A stretch of 64,000 nucleotides of DNA from positions 2,238,099-2,302,098 of the forward strand of contig MNCI01004872.1 in assembly GCA_015680685.1 (NCBI GenBank), given 5' to 3'. Below the pieces are notes generated by a model. The model had not been told where the DNA came from and made no database searches. It saw only the letters and a list, made by a program, of their open reading frames with translations. The DNA comes from Gnetum montanum (taxonomy: Eukaryota > Streptophyta > Gnetopsida > Gnetales > Gnetaceae). A program made the translations under genes and the position numbers. This document shows positions 41,900-54,245 of this stretch, one piece after another (position 1 is the first letter of the stretch; the number at the start of each line of letters is the position of its first letter).

Positions 41900-43255
41900 A
41901 TGGAGAAGAGCTAAATAGGCTATAAATATGTTGACTTGTGACTTTCTTGTGATCTTGTGAATCCTTTGTCAAAATTCTAATCCAAAATCTAATCTTTGGA
42001 ATGGTTTCTTTCCACCTATGGCTTTGGATAAATCTCTATTTTTTCTTCACCTTCTTTTTTGAATTTATTAAGGTCAAATGTTTCTTCATCAAAGATGACC
42101 TTCCTTGAGATAAACCATTTGTTTTCTCATGAATCATAACATTTTTATCCACTTATTTTAGAATCATAGCCTAGAAAAATAAACTTTCTCTTTTTTTATC
42201 ATCTAGCTTATTTAGCAATTCATTTGGTATTTTTACATAACAAATACATCCAAAAAATTTTGTGTAAGATGAGTTTGGAACTTTACCATAAAGGAGTTGG
42301 TATGACTCTTATCCTTACTTGAGGTGTTGATAAGCCTTTTTAGGATGTAGAAGGAAACATGTAAAGCTTTATTCCAAAATGATGTGGAAGTAAAGCATGC
42401 TTGAGGAGGCACCTAGACATTTCTTGTATCACTCCACTTTTACTCTTAGCAATATGATTACTTTGTAGTGAATATCCATAAGTTGTTTGCTTTTTAATTC
42501 CATGCATAATGCAAAATTCCTCAAATTCTTGATTAACAAATTCATCTCCTTTATCTAATCTTATAATCATAATCTTGACATTCAATGTATTTTCTATCAC
42601 ATTTGAAATTTTGAAAGATGCCAAAAGTTGCATCTTTGAAATGCAAGGAATATGTCCACACATACCTACTATAATCATCAATAATCACAAAGAAATATTT
42701 GTTCCCTCAAGATATAGTAGGCATTGGAATTATCAAATCCATATGTAGAAACTCAAGAGGTCTTCACTTTCTTTGCATTTGAGCATTATGAGGTAGTACC
42801 TTTTGCTTTCTTTTAAGGCATATCTCACTTACTTCTTGTGGTACTTTTGGATATTTGAATCTAGTTGTTGTTTAATTTTTTATTAGCTTCTTAATGTTGA
42901 AATAGGAGACATGACCTAACCTCTAATGCCATACTCTTGAAAGAAAGACATGAGAACAATTGGATTAACAAATCTAAGAATTCATGGCTTCAAAATGACT
43001 AGAAGATTGAACTTTCAAGTAATAAATATAATTATTCCATCTCTTTAGTTTTTCAATAATGAAATCACCATTTAAAATAGTGTAATTATCATCATGAAAA
43101 ATAACTTAATTTCCTCTACTAATTTTGTGACCATTGGGAAGTACAAGTAAAATATTACTAATTTCTTCTATCTTTACACTTGCACCATATTCTACTTTAA
43201 TGCCTTTAAGAGAATTATTTGAACTATAACTAATGAAATTCTTCTTGAATAGAGC
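41900..43255 (-). pseudogene. Integrase of copia C (broken)
   Basis: From right to left: FISYSSNNSLKGIKVEYGAS (end of protease region), RLGHVSYFNIKKLIK and EICLKRKQKV (zinc region), LEFLHMDLIIPMPTIS and YFFVIIDDYSRYVWTYSL (core Asp), LDKGDEFVNQEFEEFC (second Asp region), IAKSKSGVIQEMSRCLLKHA (here the catalytic Glu of the usual AERKNRT is replaced), then FGCICYVKIP and KFIFLGYDSK with WFISRKVIFDEETFD as the C-terminal part. This is a clear copia order. Stops and substitutions make it inactive. Confidence 0.8.
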
Positions 43256-43260
43256 CATAT

Positions 43261-46200
43261 TGTAATACTCCTATTAATTATCTATAAGATCCTATATATA
43301 ACTAATAAAGATGCTGTGAAACCCCAAGGATTTGGATTCAACTTTGATTTACTAACTCAAAGGAAATGACAAAATAGATAAAAATTATTAATTAGGGATA
43401 CAAATATAGTAAAGCAAAATAGTGCAAAATAGTTTTATAATACTCACATATATAATTAAATAAAAATAGATTTTTGCATAGCCAGAAAAAGATAATTGTT
43501 TAAAAACTTCACTAGTTGCATCCTAAAATAGTACGTAAAATAATGATCCCAATGATGCTTGTTTCACCTTAATCGGACATCTAAAAATAAAGATATTTAC
43601 GTTTGAAGTTTACTAAATTAATCAATAAAATTAAAACTAATAATTAAATAACATATTAATATATAATAAATAATATTAAATTTTCGTCATCATGTAGCAT
43701 GTGTAGAAATGAAAAATGTTCATTGCAATCTTATGCTCCTAATGGCACGGATAGTAGATTCATATCTATCATACTTTATTATTTAATCACAAAAATAAAT
43801 ACATGGCTCACATATCCAAAAAGTGTATAAAGTTTCTATTTTATGAATATATAACATATTTAAAAATTACTTTCTAAGTTTAGAAGGTCTATGTTGTACA
43901 AAATTGATCCATCCTTTGTTTCATGTCCTTTTTTTGATGATTACCTACCTACTTTGGGCTCTTTACATGGAAATGCAAGAGGAGTTAGAATCCCTCAAAT
44001 AAGAAAGATTATTATATTTTCTTCTTCATGGAGCATAAAGGTATTGAGCCAAAAGTCTTAGGATAAGGGCTAGACAAATGTTTCCAATAAAATGTTCAAA
44101 AATGTTTTAAAGTCCAAAAATGCCATAAATTTTTAAAAATGTTTTAAAATCTAGAAATACCAAAATTTTTTCAAAAAAATTCAAAAGAAATCCAAATATT
44201 CAAAAGAATGTATATTTTATCCAAACATCTTTGAAGACTAGGCCTTGGTTACCCTCATTGCCAAAGGGACTCATTGACATCTCTTGGAATAACCTTACTA
44301 CAATCGTCAAATTATTCTTTAAATTATTTTAATGTCCAAAAATATCACAAATTTGTCCAGAAAAAATCCAAAGAATGTATATTTTAACTAGGCATCTCCA
44401 AAGGCTATGTATTGATTACCCTCATTTCCAAAGGAATTCACCAATGACTCTTGGAATAACCTCACTACTATCATTGGATTATCCAAAAATATTATTAGTT
44501 TATTCAACAATGCAAAAAACATCTATAATGACCAAAAATCTATGATAACAAAAATTCCAAAAAATTCTCACAAAATCATGTTTATGTTATGAGCTAAACC
44601 AAAAACCATGTTCATATCAAAAGTTAATCCAAAATAATCATAAAATATTTAAGCATGGGCAAAGTTTTCAGAATTCTAGAAATTCATCAAAAGAACAAAA
44701 AAGAGCTCTAGATAAGATTAAAATGCTGATTTCAAAAAATAAAAAAGGTTCAAAATGATGAAAATTTGATAGAATTTCAGCATAATAATCAAAATTGTAG
44801 AAATTTAAAAAGCAAAGAGGAGGAACAGAAAATCTATAACAAAATAGGATAGCCATATGAAAGGAAAACTAAAATAATCTTTTTTTCTTATGTTGGTAGA
44901 ACTTCCTGAATCTTTTTAGCATCTTCCTTTTCTTCATAATGCTCTTAATTTATTTTTGCTGCACTTAACCTGTCACACCCAAAACACTTCTATGAACTAA
45001 GATGAGATATGTCTAAGGTCATAATCTATTTATAAGGGGAAGAATGGAAGAAACTGGGCTAAAGTCAACTTCAAAACAAAGAAGAAAGGGTGAAAAATTT
45101 ATTTTAAAAAATGTGGTAGAATACTATTTTAGTAAAACAAGGGTAATAAAATCCAACATCAAAAACAGTAGTAGAAAATAAATGGTAGAAGAGGTGGTAG
45201 AAGAAAAATAAAATGGGAGTGGGTAAAAGTAATATAACATATGTTATATGTTATGCATATAACATATATGCTTTTTCCTTCTCATTTGCATGTGAATGTG
45301 CTTTTTCAAGTGTTTTGACTTTAAAATAAAATTTTATTTTATTCTAAAGTCATTTTCATAAGTTCTTTTTTCTAATTTCTCTCTCCATTAATACCTTTAG
45401 TGTTCAACCTCTCATAACACACACATACTGAGATTCTAAATCAAATTCCATTTAAACCTATGAGATCCTTATCAAGTGTTCTACCTAATCATATGCTAAA
45501 ATGTTATCTAAGATTTATTTATCATAGTTGTTTAGTTCAAATGCCAAAACTTTTATGATATTTTAGCAAACTAGAAAATGTAATATCTCGAAAATTGTAA
45601 CTTCGATTCTAGTAAACCAAGGGTAAAAAATAATGTTTTTGAATGTTCCAAACACATTGGTAAGATATGGTTCTAGGTAGAACATTATCCTAAGGTACTT
45701 TCTTAACAATGTTGATTTATGCAATATTTTATTATAATTAAAAATGAACTTCAAAACCTAATTTAATAACAAAATGTAACAAGGGATATGTTTTGGATAG
45801 GATTAGGGTTCAAAATTGCTTCATGAACATAGTATTATATAATCACATATGCATAATAAAATAAAAAGATGCATAATTAAATATGCATAATAAAGAATAA
45901 ATGTGCATAACTGAATATGCATAATAAAGATTGAAAATACATAATTAAATGTGGATAAAGAATTAAATATACATATCCAAATACTTGTAAAAGTATCATA
46001 ACTAAGAAAAAAAAATTCTGAAATAATTGTATTTTAACCTTTAATCATAAAATATTCAAAATATCTATGACTAAACTCTAATAGTAGTAAAATAAAGGAT
46101 ATAAAACTTTAACAAAATACCCTAACAAGCTTATCGCATTCACTTATGTAGGAAACTAACAACAACAACAACAAAAATAACAACAATAATAATAAGCTAA

Positions 46201-46268
46201 TATATTAAAACACATTTGAGAACATTATATTAAATAATGAAATTTATGCAAATTTCTAGGTTGTGACA
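43261..46268. mobile_element. Insert I: 3.0-kb LTR-like insertion in the copia protease region
   Basis: It interrupts copia between WIIDSGCSNH (right, minus strand) and MALFKKNFISY (left). The plus strand starts TGTAATACTCC and ends GGTTGTGACA, TG...CA ends. CATAT precedes it (43256-43260) and CAT, probably CATAT with two bases lost, follows. Removal restores SNHM, the usual copia protease sequence. Inside I found no coding sequence; a repeat with a period near 165 bp (44240-44480) and a TGTAATATCTCG at 45579 that might start an internal LTR are visible. Confidence 0.5.
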
Positions 46269-47600
46269 CATGATTTGAACAACCACTATCTATGATCCAT
46301 GTATGAGGCGTAGCTTCCTTAACCATTTGATATGTAGCAAAATTTGAGTTTGGATCTTTACCTTTTGATTAATCTTGTGACTCTTCATGATTTTTTTAAG
46401 TCTAAGGAGATTTTCCAATTGGATTTAAGTGATCATTTAGAGTATAGGAAGGAAATTCTAATTTCCACTAGCTTTTGTCTTCATAATAATCTTTCTTCTT
46501 GCAATGTTTGCACCATGGAACATTTGATGCTGATCTTTCATACTGATTTCTTGGAATGAAGTTGAATCTTCCTTCTTTAGATCTAAAATTTTGATTTTGA
46601 TGTAAATATTGAGTCCTTTCATCTTTGAAGTTAGGGCTACCTCTACCAAATATGCCTTTTCCTCTAATATTTCTTGCAAAATAAACTTATGCATTTTGAA
46701 TTTGATTATCTTGTCTTTTTAGATATTCTAAAGTTCTAATTTGAGATACTAATTCATTAATTATAACATTATCTAAATCTTTATTTTGAACAATATTCAT
46801 CATAGCATACTTAAATCTTCCATCATTATATAAAATTTAAATAATTTTATCTAACTTTTTCCTTTTACTATATTAACATTTATATTCATATAAATTTCTT
46901 ATGCAAGCATATATTTTTTAGTGAAGAATTTCTAAATATTCTCACCTCTACTAAAAATTAGATCTTCAAATTCTTTTCTATACCTTAATTGCTTAATTTA
47001 AATGTCTATGATGAAGGCTCTTTTACTCTTATTGAAGTAGATCCCAAGTTTTTTTTTGGCATTTGGCTTATCTATGATTTTTGATCTAATTGCATCTAAA
47101 ATTTATGTGCAAATAATAATTTTTGCTAAGGCATCCTTTCTTCTATCTTCTTAGAGTTTTCTTCTATGTTCTTTATTCAAAGTATTCAAATTTACAAATT
47201 CTTGATATCCTTGGTCAACAATGTTCCAACACTCATTGATTAGAGTAAAGTCTTCATAAGCTTCCTCTAATATGTGAAATCTTGACTTCCTTTGAAGATT
47301 ATAGTACACTTAGAAATATCTTTACTTATTTTGAAGAGCGTTTTAGCTAAAAATGACTTGAAATGGCTTGAAAGGATTAAAGAATAGCTTTGATGACTTA
47401 AAGGATGATAGATCTTAGAGTTTCTTAAGGCATTAATGTGGAAAGATATGTACTTGTATGAGAAATGATAGAAATGAGGATCTTTGAAAAAAATATGAGA
47501 ACTAAAGATTTGTGGATGAGAAAATGTGAAATTAAGTATAAATGAGGATGATTAAGCATGTTGTTTGGACCTTTGGCCTTGGAATAAGAAAAGCAGATTT
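46269..47600 (-). pseudogene. gag and protease start of copia C (broken)
   Basis: The minus strand from about 47590. A copia-type gag (UBN2-like) shows as EEAYEDFTLINECWNIVDQG, ALAKIIICT, AIRSKIIDKPNAKK and KQLRYRKEFEDL (near 46950-47300). A zinc-knuckle start WCKHCKKKDYYE is near 46480-46510, though the rest of the knuckle is decayed. HTWIIDSGCSNHVS at 46266-46310 is the aspartic protease active site (D-S-G). The start codon could not be fixed. Frames shift several times. Confidence 0.7.
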
Positions 47601-47631
47601 CTTACATAATTTTACCAAGGATTTAGACCTT

Positions 47632-47646
47632 GGAGCTTTGATACCA
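47632..47646 (-). other. Copia primer-binding site (initiator tRNA-Met)
   Basis: The reverse complement reads TGGTATCAAAGCTCC, one base from the common copia primer site TGGTATCAGAGC. It directly borders the LTR, confirming polarity and the LTR inner edge at 47647. Confidence 0.8.
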
Positions 47647-48669
47647 TAGTTTAGAGTATGTATGGAAGTTTGAAATTCTTTTGAAATTAATTGATATTAT
47701 AGGCAATCATATGAATTGAGATTCTTTTAACTCTTGTTGCTGGAGATAGCCAAAGTGCTAAGAAAATCAATTACTCTTGGATCAATTTTGATGAAATCAC
47801 TAGAGATCACCTAGTGTGATGAAAATCAATATGTTTGTCTTTTTTAAATTTGAATGTATGTCGACACACTGCTTAGATGATAGGATGTAAAGTAGAAGAA
47901 ATCCTTGTGGATTTCTACTATTGGAATCAATGGTAGGTGATTGGTGGGAAAATGATTTTTTAAATGCTCAATACTTACAAACTTGATGTCATTTTGCTTG
48001 GAACTTGTAAGCTTTTGAATACACTTGATATAAGAGAGATGAATCATAAATTAAATCTATGAAATGATTAATAGAAATGCAAGATTAAGTTTACAAGATG
48101 CTTTAACAACTTGTGACAACTAAAGTGCATGTAAATGTAGCTTTAAATGAGAAAATAACACTAAATATTGATGTTTTGAACATATTTAAGAAAGTGTACA
48201 CTTATCTTTTTGATCTTTGAAGTTTTACTAATAATCTTTGATAAAATTGATAGCCTATGATGATGTTTGATCTTGTATTATAAAAGATGTTATGAGGAAA
48301 TGAAAAAAAAGGTGAATTGTGATTATGAAAATATGAAATCTTTTGAATGAATTGTGAAATTTAAGAGAAATTATGAAAGAATATAAGAAATATGAGAATT
48401 GTAAAGAAAAATGTTTTTTAAAAAATTTCTTCTTTAAACTCCATCAAACCCTTGAGCTATGAGATGAACAATGACAAAATGAGAAATTGAATGTCTCTCT
48501 CATGAGGTATGAGGGGAGATATCAATTTATAGGCAAGGTTGACTAAAAGTTTACCATTTTTGGCATGTTATGATACTATTATGCCTTACATTCAAAAGTT
48601 TCCATTTTAGAAGAAATTTACATATGTGACCCAAACCTTATTATTACATAATGAAATAAAAAAATAAAA

Positions 48670-49745
48670 TGTTGACCTTTTGGTATGCCAAAACCTTAAG
48701 GAAAATGCAAAACATAGAATGTTTGTTGTGGATAATTTGTTTGCAGGACATGGACAAGAACTCCATAAAGAGATTTGAGACCTCAAGGAAATGAGATCTA
48801 CAACGAGATGTCAAAATGAAGCCTACATGGGCAAGATGAGAGCATGGATGAAAGCGAAGGCTACAAATCAAATGAAAATGCTCCAAGGATTGGCAAGAGG
48901 GTAAATTTATAAGAGAAAGCCTTAGAAGATAGAGCTCAAGAGTTGAGGAGATGTCTCCTAAAATAGTAGATGTCTACATCCTAGAGTAGATGTTTCCTAG
49001 TAGACATCCCATTTTCCAGTGAGATGTCTCTTATGAATTAAGGCTAATCTTAGGTAGACATCCCAGCTTTAAAGTAGACATCTACACTTGCCATTTGGTA
49101 ACTGTTGCATGAATTTTGAGGAGTTTTCAAAAACTTCGAGGCTATAAGGAAATGTCAAAATCTTGGAAATTTTGTAAGTACTATTCACAAAAGATCAATC
49201 ATTTTCTATTCTATCCTATTGTATTCTTGTTCTTCATTTTAATATTGTTTGCTTGGTTGTATGTTGTATTGAGCTTCAAGTACAAGGACTTGTAAATTTA
49301 GTTACATTCTTTCCTTGTGTCTTTCTCTCTTTCTTGTAGCCCTACAGTGTTGATGTGCTTCTTATAAGAAGGTATCCACATTAAGCTTGTTGGGACCTTG
49401 TGGGGTTGAGTGTTTTTGTAGCGTCAAAACACTTTGGAGAGGACCTCAATTTTGTAAAGGTTGTGGGATCCTTGAAATCACATTTTGAGCTTGTTGGAAC
49501 CTTGTGGGGTTGAGTGGTTTCATAGTAATGAAACAATTCAAAGTAGAGCTCAAAGCTTATATAGGGTGTGGTGCCCTTCAAACCACATTTTTGAGAAACA
49601 AAGTCTAGAGATGTGCATAGCTTCTATCGTCTGAGTGTGAACATACCCAAGCTGGAGAACCATGTAAAATTTGGTGTGTTTTGTGTGGTAGGTGCAATTT
49701 TCTTTAGGAACTTATTCAGCCCTACTTCTAAGTTCTGGATCCTCA
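48670..49745 (+). mobile_element. Solo LTR S (copia-like), 1,076 bp
   Basis: It starts TGTTGACCTTTTGG and ends TTCTGGATCCTCA, flanked by TAAAA at 48665-48669 and 49746-49750. No coding sequence. It contains a cluster of AGATGTCT/AGACATC motifs (48949-49085) before TATAAG (49143-49148), and a direct repeat with a period of 104 bases (from 49386 and 49490, both reading CTTGTTGG(G/A)ACCTTGTGGGG). The TGTTG start and pyrimidine-rich end suggest copia. I see no second copy in the window. Confidence 0.75.
48949..49085 (+). promoter_or_regulatory. AGATGTCT/AGACATC cluster upstream of TATA in S
   Basis: Motifs start at 48949, 48968, 48988 (AGATGTTT), 49002 (AGACATC), 49022, 49056 (AGACATC) and 49076 (AGACATCT). 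Both orientations occur, so the site is a partial palindrome (GTAGATGTCTAC at 48966-48977). The cluster ends about 58 bases before TATAAG, a plausible enhancer position. Confidence 0.5.
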
Positions 49746-49820
49746 TAAAAGACATAAATCATGAAATATGAGGTGAGAAATAAGAAGTAGGATATGTGAA
49801 GAGCTTCCATCCATGCTACA

Positions 49821-50731
49821 ATGTGATATTTGGATGGTCTAGAAGATGTTGGATTATTGGAATTGATATTTGAGTCAATTGTAAGATTGTATTAAAGATT
49901 TTAATCATGTAAACTTATTAGTTCATTTGTTTACATCCCTCCCTCATTAATGTTTAGTTTTCACATGTTTGGTTGTTTGTATATTTGCTATTTATTAGAA
50001 GCTAGCATTGAGTTGTATGGTTGAATGGATATGGACATTTTAGAGATGTTTGGTATGTGATCCATGCTAGGATGCATTAGTGTGGCTTGCATTATACGCT
50101 CCATCATACATAGAAGAATGATCCTAAGTTCATTAATCTTATTTATTATCTGAAAACATTAGGGATGAGTCCTAGGTGATGCCTCTAGCATTGGTAGTTT
50201 GGTTTGAAGTGAATTAATAAAACCATGTGCATGATTATTTGACATTTGATTTTTTTTGAGTAATTTGGTTTGGTTGAGTACACATGACAATAATTCATAC
50301 ATTTGAAATTGAGTGTAGTACATACTAGTCTTCTTATTTATAGGTTGATGGATTGAAGTGGATAATTTGATTTGATTAGTTGTTCATTTGATTTTTAGAT
50401 TTACGTACACAATGTGATCCATGACATTTGGTGTGATGCATTCTACTATCATGTGTTGTAGATTATCATGTTTTCACCCAGACCACCATGAGACTTGCTC
50501 TCTAATCAATTGAGGAAAGTGCAAAGGTTTCTTACATACTTTATATTGGCTCTCTTTATTATTTTCAAGTCATCAAATATAGTTGAAGCAAGGAGATATT
50601 TTGATATTTATTGATGTTTTTTGGATATTATGCATGTTTTCTTTTTAGCTTTTAGACTATTATCTCTTTCGTAGATTATGATAATTTTGGAAATATATTA
50701 TCTCTTTCCTTATGATGCATTATGTATTTGA
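49821..50731. other. AT-rich spacer, no feature recognised
   Basis: No gene, repeat unit or RNA was recognised. It may contain the outer edge of the copia LTR and flanking old repeat DNA. Confidence 0.4.
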
Positions 50732-52380
50732 TGAGGACTAGGACACATGGATGTATTTATATCTTGATAAGGATGTCAATACATCTCTTTAAGATATTTT
50801 GTATACTTAATGTATCTAGGATCTATAGGGATCATGCATATGTATTTGAACCTCTTGTTTGAGTCATTTTTATGATTTTTCATGGTTGGATAGGCAACTA
50901 TGAGCTCATTGTGAGTCATAAGACATTATAGTTTACCACTACAAGTAGATGCGAGTCATATTTTGCTATCGTTGATCATTTAAGAGAAAAATCATGAAGT
51001 ATTTGTAATCTTTCGGTATCATGCTAAATGTTGAACAGTACAAAGGAGGCATGAACAACAAATTAATGTGATAGAAATGTGAATGCTTCAATGAATGTTG
51101 AATATTACTAGAAGAGATAAATTACATAATACATACATCATAGAAAGACTTGGAATGGCTTCTATTGCAAATAAGCTATAAGAATGGATGCTTAAATGGT
51201 TTGGATATGTGTAAATAATATTATACAATGAGCCTATAAATAAAGGTTGTGAAATTACTGTTCTAGGAAAGCCACCAAAAGGAATATTAAAGAAGACATG
51301 GGAAAAAAATTGAAGATATTTTGAAGAAACTACAAGTAAATAAGGATTTAGCTTTTCATAGAGGAAAATAACAAAAAATAACTCATATAGCTAATCCAAT
51401 TTTATTTGGACAAGGCTAGGATGATGATGATGATGAGGTAAGTATAAGGCTATCATGGATGTATGATGTCATAATATCAAGATGTGAATCATAGTTAAAT
51501 ACAATTAGGTTGCAACTTGAAGAGAAATAGTGACTAAATTTTATTAAGGTTTACTAGGATGAAGGGTTGCAAATTGTAGTCTTATCATACTTAGGATATT
51601 GTGAGGTGATGCAATTTGTAGGCACTTGCTTTTTGATTAAAAATTAAAATGTTTAATAACATGAATTTTGAGTGGGATAAAAATGATCACTCGAGGTTAT
51701 AAAAGAGCCAGATGGATCTCTAAAGTGGTCATCCTACCATAATGTTGTATTGGAAGCTCTTGTGGAAGAAAGAATGTTTTAATTTTAGGACTAATTATGA
51801 TTGTTCAACTTGAGCATTATGATTGAGGATTGTGAAAGTAAGAAAGGATTATCTTAGGTCTTGTTCTAGATCCTTATTATGTGTCCTTTTAGCATTGTAC
51901 TCTGATTTTGACATTGGATAAAGAAGAATTTCTTTCTTATTCATGCCTGGTTCTCTTTTGGATTCCATAATTGTTGATTTTTAAGGGAATTTTGATGATT
52001 TTTGGAAGGGTTCTTACCAAATTGCTATTAGATTGTATAGTTTTTAAGGAAATTCAGCTATGGAGATGTAATATTCTTACTTTAATCCTTAAGTTAGGTA
52101 ATTGAATTTCCTTCTTATCCTTCAATTATGTGGGAATTTCGTTAGGTTTTATTTCTCTACTCATTTTAGGATTTGTAAACTCCTTTTAGCTTAGTTGTAA
52201 GGTCAATTGATTTGGACATTTGAGATTTCATCCATCTGTAACACTCATTAGATCAATTAAGCTAGGATTTATGCCATTTGTTTCTAGAATTACTTCATTT
52301 TAATTTGAGTACTTATTATTTATTATGGATACTTGTTTCTTGGTTGTGAGTATTTTAAATTTTTTTGGGTATTCAATTTC
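50732..52380 (+). repeat. 5' LTR of chromovirus-like element, carrying an RTE insertion
   Basis: This aligns with 56684-57400 in patches before and after the RTE fragment (51016-51437): CATTTTTATGATTTTTCATG..., then TCTTTCTTATTCATGCCTGGTT (51932) against the similar stretch at 57332. The right edge is uncertain because no clean primer site was found. Confidence 0.55.
51016..51437 (+). mobile_element. 5'-truncated RTE non-LTR insertion
   Basis: It begins within the C-terminal RT coding region (GTATCATGCTAAATGTTGAA, parallel to 27170-27200) and includes IIERLGMASIANKL-like and GKPPKGILKKTWEKN-like translations. It ends in TTGGACAAGGCTAGGATGATGATGATGATGA, the RTE 3' end with trinucleotide tail. 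The sequence interrupts the chromovirus LTR. Target duplication not resolved. Confidence 0.75.
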
Positions 52381-52415
52381 TCCTTGTGTATATTTTGATT
52401 TTGGTCTAATTCCAT

Positions 52416-53560
52416 CATGACATCCAAAAAGAAGAAAATTCAATCTCTTGTTAAGGACATGGAAGAGATTAAGAAGGTCTTTTAATTAATTTTTTAAAAG
52501 TTTGAGAGCCTTGAAGAAGATAAGGAAAATAAATCATCACCACCAAGAAGAACAAAGTAAGATGTGAAGTTTATAATTTTTTCCTCAAATGCTAATCATT
52601 CCATTCTAAATTTAGAAGATGATACCCATATCAGTCTTTAAAACCTTGAAGATGAGGATAAAGAAGCAGAAGAGAAAATTATCATTCTTCAAGGGCTATG
52701 GATCAACCTCATGGATCAAGAACTCTAAATGAAAGGAATCTTGGGCCTACTTCAAGACCATAAGGATAAAATTGCCAAGACCTTTAGATGGGCTATAAGG
52801 ATGTTACATGTTAAGGACAAAATCTTCAATGGAATGAAAGCTATAGATTCTTTTTCTTCTTGGTTTAATACTATTACCATGCAGTTTGAACTTGAAGATA
52901 TTCATAAGAAGCAAAGAGTGTCATATGCTAAAACCAAATTAGAGGGTATGACATAAGTTTGATGGAAAAGAAAAAGCCATGCTTATGAAACCAATCATGG
53001 TCCACCCATCCAAGACTACTCACTCATGTAATATTTGCTAAAGCAAAAATTTGATAAGTCCTAGCATAGACAAGAAGCAATTCAAAGACTCAAGTATTCA
53101 AGATAAGATGACAAGAATGTCATGGATTATTACTTGAACTATTGTAAGGTATTCCATCAAGAAAATATGCAATAGTCTTAGTATGAGCAAGTCTCAAATT
53201 TCATCACTGGTCTTAAGAAAGAGTATGAGCAAGAGGTTACCTTCTAGGAAGCTTAAACATTGGATGAGCATTTGAATTATCTTCTAAAGCTAACAAAAAC
53301 CTACAAGGATATTCTAAAGATGATCCAAGAACTTATTCCAAGTTTAGAGATTTTAAGCTTTCTAAGGATAGAAAGGGATCCAAGGAGAAGAATGCCAAGG
53401 AATATGTACAAGAGAAGCTAAAGAAAGATTCTAGCAAGTCTTCTAAGAAGGATTTATTCAAGGAAAATGATTCTAGAAAATCTAGTGCTTCAATTATAAA
53501 GAAATGGACCATAAACAATGATAATGAAAGAAGTCAAAATCTTCAAAGGGAATAAAACTT
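52416..53560 (+). pseudogene. gag of chromovirus-like element (broken)
   Basis: ATG is at 52416 (MTSKKKKIQSLVKDMEEIKK). After early stops, frames include a helical acidic region, an open run at 52729-52956 (MKGILGLLQDHKDKIAKTFR; SFSSWFNTITMQFELEDIHK), then SNFITGLKKEYEQEVTF and a Lys/Ser-rich tail near 53340-53500. FITGLKxEY with upstream YxxxFxxL-like spacing is usual in gypsy Gag. The zinc knuckle was not found, probably lost. Confidence 0.6.
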
Positions 53561-53599
53561 AAATCATAAAGAAAGATTCTTTAGGTTCTACAAGTCAAA

Positions 53600-54245
53600 G
53601 GAAATCCTAATGCATCTATGATTAAAGATATCACTAAAGTTATTTCTTACATGTTTATGGAAAATTTCAATGTGGAATATATTAATAGACAAATGCTTTT
53701 TAAAATTGGAAATATATGTTTGTCTAGTGAGAAATGGATTCATATTTTCATAGGCTAGATCTGTCCAAATTTCCTCATCCAAGATCTTATAAAGTTCATT
53801 GGCTTTTCAAAGATCATGATCAAGAAGGGTAAGAAATGTGTAATTTATCATTTAGGATTAGTTCTTGTAAAGATAAGGTGTATTGTGATATTCTTCCTAA
53901 TGATTGTGCTAATGTAATTATTGGTAGATCTTGGAACCTTATTAACAAGGCTAATTTTGATGAAGCACAAAATCCTTGGTTAGTGCCTTGGATAGATGAC
54001 ATTCGTAAGTTGATTTCTATGTCTTTATAATAGTTGAAAGAGAACATTTCTACTAGTTCATCTTTGATTTTGTTGAGTGAGCAAGAATATGTTGAAGCTT
54101 ATGAGCAAGTTGAGCATGGTTTCCTCATTGTATCAATAATTACAATGTATGGAAAGGAGAAAGCATGTAAAATTCAAGTAGGATTGCAACCTTTAGTACA
54201 AGAGTTTGCTAATGTGCTTAAGGGAAAGTTGGAAGGGATTTCTTA
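53600..54245 (+). pseudogene. Protease of chromovirus-like element (broken)
   Basis: The run 53836-54030 reads LSFRISSCKDKVYCDILPND and ANVIIGRSWNLINKANFDEA, matching the distal protease part of chromoviruses (DxVxCDVVPMxAxHILLGRPWQ). The active-site D-S/T-G was not found in the decayed 53600-53800 stretch. 54034-54246 continues toward RT, including LQPLVQEFANVLKGKLEGIS. Confidence 0.6.

Larger units (their letters stand above)
29171..49820 (-). mobile_element. Element C: Ty1/copia retrotransposon, nested host
   Basis: On the minus strand, right to left: LTR (47647 to about 49820), initiator tRNA-Met primer site (47632-47646), gag, zinc knuckle, protease, integrase, reverse transcriptase, RNase H, and a partial second LTR (from 29171). 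This PR-INT-RT-RH order defines Ty1/copia. Three insertions interrupt it: L with A (31008-41482), I (43261-46268) and S (48670-49745). Removing them rejoins protein sequence at two of the three places. The left LTR is truncated at 29171. Stops and frameshifts are common. Confidence 0.82.
47647..49820 (-). repeat. 5' LTR of copia C, split by solo LTR S
   Basis: The LTR consists of 47647-48669 plus 49751 to about 49820. The inner end on the minus strand is CTCTAAACTA, where CA would be expected, one C-to-T change. The outer end is near TGTAGCATGG at about 49820, though this end is less certain. It aligns with 29171-29845. Confidence 0.65.
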
